6,437 nt of DNA from Candidatus Staskawiczbacteria bacterium. Lineage in GTDB: Bacteria; Patescibacteriota; Minisyncoccia; Minisyncoccales; Staskawiczbacteraceae. Both the position numbers and the translations under genes were made by a program. Within the stretch, counting starts at the first letter, position 1. Each line of letters begins with the position of its first letter. Below, one piece after another: positions 3,434-6,437 of this stretch. Location of the stretch: the NCBI GenBank assembly GCA_903850725.1, contig CAINMG010000055.1, positions 1 through 6,437 of the forward strand, written 5' to 3'. Below the pieces are notes generated by a model. It was not told the DNA's origin. It did not search any database and worked only from the letters and a program-made list of their open reading frames with translations.

Positions 3434-4885
3434 ATGATAATTCCAAAAGAGGTAAAATTAATATTGCAAAAATTACAGGAAGCGGACTTTGAGGCATATA
3501 TTGTAGGCGGATGCGTGCGTGACTTTGTCCTGAGCGAAGTCGAAGGATTTGACCATACACCTAATGATTGGGATGTGACTACCAACGCCAAGCCAGAAGA
3601 AATTCAAAAAGTTTTCCCAAATAGTTTTTATGAAAATAAGTTTTTGACAGTAACCGTGCAGATTGATGACAAAGAAGTTGAGGTAACAACTTATAGAACA
3701 GAGCAAGGATATTCTGATAAGCGCCACCCAGATGAAGTAAAATATGCAAAAACTTTGCAAGAAGATTTGTCTAGAAGAGATTTTACTATCAATGCAATAG
3801 TTATGGATGAAAAGAAGAAAATTACAGATTTGTTTGAAGGAGAGAAAGATCTAAAAAACAAAATTATTAGAACTGTGGGTCTAGCAGGGGAGAGATTTAA
3901 TGAAGATGCTTTAAGAATGCTTCGTGCTGTAAGATTTGCTACTGCGCTTGGTTTTGCAATTGAAGAAAATACTGCAAATGCAATAAAAGAAAAATCTATT
4001 TGGCTTGAAGCTGTTTCTCAGGAAAGAATAAGAGATGAGTTTGTAAAAATTATTATGTCAGACAATGCTGGTAAGGGAATAGAGTTATTGCGAGAATTGG
4101 GGTTACTAAAATATGTAATGCCAGAATTGTTGGAAAATGTGGGCATAGGTCAAAATAAACATCACAAGTTTGATTGCTATGAGCATGCTGTAAAGGCACT
4201 GGAATATGCAGTAAAAAAAGATTTCAATTTATATGTAAGACTGGCTTCACTTTTGCATGATATTGCAAAACCTAGAGTGAAAGTAGGAGAGGGCGAAAAT
4301 TCTACTTTTTATAATCATGAAATTGTGGGAGCTAAAGTTACGTTTCAAATTTTAAACAGGTTAAAATTTCCCAAAAAAGATGTTGAGAAAATTACCAAGC
4401 TAGTAAGATATCATTTGTTTTATTATAATGTAGATGAAGTTACTGAAAGTTCTGTAAGGAGGCTGGTAAGGCAAGTAGGGCTAGATTCTATGGAAGAGCT
4501 TTTGCAAGTAAGGCAAGCAGATAGAATCGGAAGTGGAGTGCCAAAAGCAGAGCCTTATAAACTGCGTCATTTAAAGTACTTGGTTGAAAAAGTTTCCAAA
4601 GATCCGATCTCAGCTAAAATGCTTAAAGTAAACGGAGAAATTATTATGGAAATTTTAAAAATAAAACCAGGGCCTAAAATTGGAGAAATACTTGATGTGC
4701 TTTTGGGATATGTACTAGATGATCCTAGCAAAAATAATAAAGAATTTTTGGAAAAAGAAATTGCTAGACTTGGGAGTTTGTCAGATGTAGAATTGCAAAA
4801 TTTAGCACAAAAAGCTGATTTAGAAATAGGAGAAGTTGAAACCAAAGAAGATAATATGGTAAAAGCAAAATACTGGGTCACGTAA
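3434..4885 (+). CDS. cca: CCA tRNA nucleotidyltransferase, class II with HD domain (483 aa)
   Basis: The enzyme adds or repairs the 3' CCA of tRNAs using CTP and ATP. The head domain carries YIVGGCVRD (22-30) and catalytic DWD (Asp45, Asp47), then VEVTTYRTE (82-90), RRDFTINAI (114-122) and EDALRMLRAVRFA (157-169). The SQERIRDEF segment (195-203) completes the nucleotide-recognition region. An HD domain follows: HHKFDCYEH (243-251), LLHDIAKP (273-280), NHEIVGA (294-300) and YHLF (326-329), which can give phosphatase or phosphodiesterase activity. The tail contains IKPGPKIGEILD (410-421), common in HD-type members. Poly(A) polymerase is the alternative, but three neighbouring tRNAs lack encoded CCA, which favours CCA addition. 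Residues 32-38 (VLSEVEG) are encoded by a 21-bp mini-repeat lying between VRD and DWD. tRNA-Pro begins 9 nt after the stop. Confidence 0.93.
   Translation: MIIPKEVKLILQKLQEADFEAYIVGGCVRDFVLSEVEGFDHTPNDWDVTTNAKPEEIQKVFPNSFYENKFLTVTVQIDDKEVEVTTYRTEQGYSDKRHPDEVKYAKTLQEDLSRRDFTINAIVMDEKKKITDLFEGEKDLKNKIIRTVGLAGERFNEDALRMLRAVRFATALGFAIEENTANAIKEKSIWLEAVSQERIRDEFVKIIMSDNAGKGIELLRELGLLKYVMPELLENVGIGQNKHHKFDCYEHAVKALEYAVKKDFNLYVRLASLLHDIAKPRVKVGEGENSTFYNHEIVGAKVTFQILNRLKFPKKDVEKITKLVRYHLFYYNVDEVTESSVRRLVRQVGLDSMEELLQVRQADRIGSGVPKAEPYKLRHLKYLVEKVSKDPISAKMLKVNGEIIMEILKIKPGPKIGEILDVLLGYVLDDPSKNNKEFLEKEIARLGSLSDVELQNLAQKADLEIGEVETKEDNMVKAKYWVT
3527..3547 (+). repeat. 21-bp mini-repeat inserted in frame in cca
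   Basis: The segment has pairing arms TCCT (3528-3531) and AGGA (3544-3547) around GAGCGAAGTCGA, and is translated VLSEVEG. Its length is exactly seven codons and it starts on a codon boundary. It matches the 3281-3301 repeat in the centre. The same peptide occurs in unrelated proteins of other bacteria with this repeat class. Confidence 0.75.
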
Positions 4886-4894
4886 TTTAAATGG

Positions 4895-4965
4895 CGGGGT
4901 GGCGTATGCCGGTAGTACGCGGGCTTCGGGAGCTCGTAGACTGGGTCCAATTCCCAGCACCCCGA
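4895..4965 (+). tRNA. tRNA-Pro(CGG)
   Basis: The 71-nt cloverleaf has acceptor CGGGGTG/CACCCCG with the C1-G72 pair typical of bacterial tRNA-Pro and discriminator A. The D-stem is GTAT/GTAC, the anticodon stem CGGGC/GCTCG, and the loop TTCGGGA holds CGG (reads CCG). The T-stem is CTGGG/CCCAG. The T-loop is TCCAATT, with C at position 55 in place of the near-universal T. The CCA tail is not encoded. The gene lies between cca and the beta-CASP gene on the same strand. Confidence 0.93.
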
Positions 4966-4995
4966 CAGCTTATTAATTAATAAAAATTTAAAATT

Positions 4996-6402
4996 ATGAA
5001 TATAACTTTTTATGGGGCGACGGAAAATGTTACAGGATCTAAACATTTACTGCAAGTTGGGGATTTTAAGTTGCTTTTAGATTGTGGAGTATTCCAAGGC
5101 AAAAGAAGTGAGGCAAATGAAAAAAATAGAAATTTGCCATTTGATGCCAGAGAAATTGATGCTGTAATTTTGTCACACGCACATTTGGATCATTCTGGAG
5201 CTTTGCCTATTTTAGTTAAAAATGGATTTATGGGTAAAATTTATTGCACAAGTGCTACAAAAGAAATTGTAAAGTATATTTTAGAAGATTCTGCTGAATT
5301 GCAATTGCAAGATGCAAAATATTTTAATAAACATATTCAGAATGAATCTAAAAAAATAGAAGCGCTTTATGATAAAGAGGATGTTAAGAATACTTTGCAA
5401 AAATTAACGGCAGTTTCTTATTATAGGGAAAAAGATACTTGGCAAACAGTAAATAAAAATATAAGGTTTAAGTTTTTGGAAGCAGGGCATATTTTAGGTT
5501 CCGCTATAACTGTAATTGAAGTAAAGGAAAAGAAGGTAGTAAAAAATTTAGTTTATACTGGGGATTTGGGGCGAGGAGAATCTCATATGTTAAAGTCTCC
5601 AGAATTCCCAACAGAAAATGTAGACAACTTAATTGTGGAATCTACTTATGGGGATAAAATTCATAGACCAATTATAGAAGCAGAAAAAGAGTTAAAGGAG
5701 CTAGTGAACTTTGCAGTGTCTAAAAAAAGTAAAATTATTGTTCCAGCTTTTGCACTGGGGAGGACTCAAGAATTAATTTATATTTTACATAATTTAATTA
5801 ATCAAAAGCAAATTCCGCAAATTAAAATTTTTATAGATAGTCCCATGGCAATTAATATAACGGAGCTTTTTGATGGCCATGAAAAAGATTTTGATTTTGA
5901 ATGGTGGCAAGATTTTGGCAAGAAAAATATAGATGTCTTTACAGCGCAAAATTTATACTTTACAAAATCTTCTCAAAAGTCTCAGGAAATAAATAATACA
6001 CCAGGGCCCATGATTATAATTTCAGCTTCTGGGATGTGCGAGGGTGGAAGAATTTTGCACCACTTAAAGAATAATATTGGTAGTGCAAATAATATTGTTT
6101 TACTAACTGGATATCAAGCAGAAAATACTCTTGGTAGAAGACTAAAAGATGGCAATAAGTTTGTTAAAATATTTGGCCTAAATTATCCAGTGCAAGCAAA
6201 AGTATTATCTTTAGATGAATTGTCTGCGCATGCAGATCAAGCAGGGCTTTTAAATTATATTGAAAATTGTAAGAATCTTAAAAATTTATTTTTAGTACAC
6301 GGCGAAAAAGATTCTCTAAATGAACTTGCTAAAAAAGCTAAAGAGAAAATTCCAGGCTTATCAATTGATGTGCCTATAAATTCTCAAGAGTTTGAGATAT
6401 AA
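4996..6402 (+). CDS. Beta-CASP metallo-beta-lactamase-fold RNase (468 aa)
   Basis: The protein belongs to the CPSF73/TTHA0252-like RNases (COG1236 type), cytoplasmic zinc enzymes that cut or trim RNA. Metal-site motifs appear in order: LLLDCG (26-31), HAHLDH (61-66), AGHILGSA (163-170, His165) and TGDLG (188-192, Asp190). Beta-CASP motifs follow: VESTYGD (214-220, Glu215), PAFALGRTQE (250-259) and SAHAD (410-414, His412), with the final LVHGE (433-437, His435). All expected ligands are present and the length is normal for the family, so it should be active. It is not RNase J: the C-terminal extension of that family is missing. The ATG at 4996 starts directly at the first strand, without a Shine-Dalgarno sequence. 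It lies 30 nt after tRNA-Pro, so it may share transcripts with cca and the tRNA. A role in RNA 3' or 5' processing is inferred. Confidence 0.95.
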   Translation: MNITFYGATENVTGSKHLLQVGDFKLLLDCGVFQGKRSEANEKNRNLPFDAREIDAVILSHAHLDHSGALPILVKNGFMGKIYCTSATKEIVKYILEDSAELQLQDAKYFNKHIQNESKKIEALYDKEDVKNTLQKLTAVSYYREKDTWQTVNKNIRFKFLEAGHILGSAITVIEVKEKKVVKNLVYTGDLGRGESHMLKSPEFPTENVDNLIVESTYGDKIHRPIIEAEKELKELVNFAVSKKSKIIVPAFALGRTQELIYILHNLINQKQIPQIKIFIDSPMAINITELFDGHEKDFDFEWWQDFGKKNIDVFTAQNLYFTKSSQKSQEINNTPGPMIIISASGMCEGGRILHHLKNNIGSANNIVLLTGYQAENTLGRRLKDGNKFVKIFGLNYPVQAKVLSLDELSAHADQAGLLNYIENCKNLKNLFLVHGEKDSLNELAKKAKEKIPGLSIDVPINSQEFEI

Positions 6403-6437
6403 TAAATAATATTATTAAAATTAGACCGATACAAAAA

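Noticed and set aside
3409..3760. Minus-strand frames across the 5' part of cca, including one reading FDFAQDK
   Set aside because: They are shadows of cca; FDFAQDK is simply the other-strand translation of the mini-repeat.
4970..4983. TTATTAATTAATAA palindrome before the beta-CASP gene
   Set aside because: It is perfect but made only of A and T in an AT-rich gap, so chance is likely; no role is supported.
6405..6416. AATAATATTATT palindrome after the beta-CASP stop
   Set aside because: It is AT-only with no GC stem and no T-run, so it is not a credible terminator.
1..6437. CRISPR array or known defence system
   Set aside because: No regularly spaced direct repeats and no recognisable defence genes; the repeats present are dispersed hairpins.

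Overview
The window is AT-rich, densely packed DNA that looks like a Candidate Phyla Radiation (Patescibacteria) chromosome. The evidence is a small membrane pilin with the Cys pattern of CPR type IV secretion pilins, tRNA genes without an encoded CCA, very short intergenic gaps, an ORF6N-domain protein, and a mini-repeat (read as VLSEVEG) inside a housekeeping gene. The phylum-level assignment is inference. All eight complete genes end in TAA and none contains an in-frame TGA, so nothing suggests a recoded TGA.

Layout. Positions 1-600 are accessory DNA: the edge of an IS3-like insertion sequence pointing out of the window, a GC-richer plus-strand gene remnant that it seems to have truncated, that remnant's terminator, a composite inverted-repeat element and a long palindrome. 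A minus-strand pair follows: an ORF6N-domain protein (795-1325) and a small Cys-containing protein (596-790), with a promoter, a palindromic operator candidate and a terminator. Next is a minus-strand operon, rpsO (S15) followed 2 nt later by a NYN-domain (LabA-like) putative nuclease, with a strong promoter and a terminator.

Positions 2317-3412 look like one mixed minus-strand transcription unit: promoter, tRNA-Arg(TCG), T4SS-type pilin, tRNA-Lys(CTT), a 100-residue Cys-rich protein of unknown function, and a terminator. Diverging from its promoter is the plus-strand series cca (CCA-adding enzyme), tRNA-Pro(CGG) and a beta-CASP metallo-beta-lactamase RNase, which runs nearly to the window end.

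The common theme is RNA metabolism: S15, a NYN-fold putative RNase, three tRNAs lacking CCA, the enzyme that adds CCA, and a beta-CASP RNase. I found no CRISPR array and no complete defence system. The oddest points are the exactly in-frame 21-bp repeat inside the catalytic region of cca, the pilin and Cys-rich genes threaded between tRNAs, a tRNA-Pro with C instead of U at position 55, and rpsO paired with a NYN protein.
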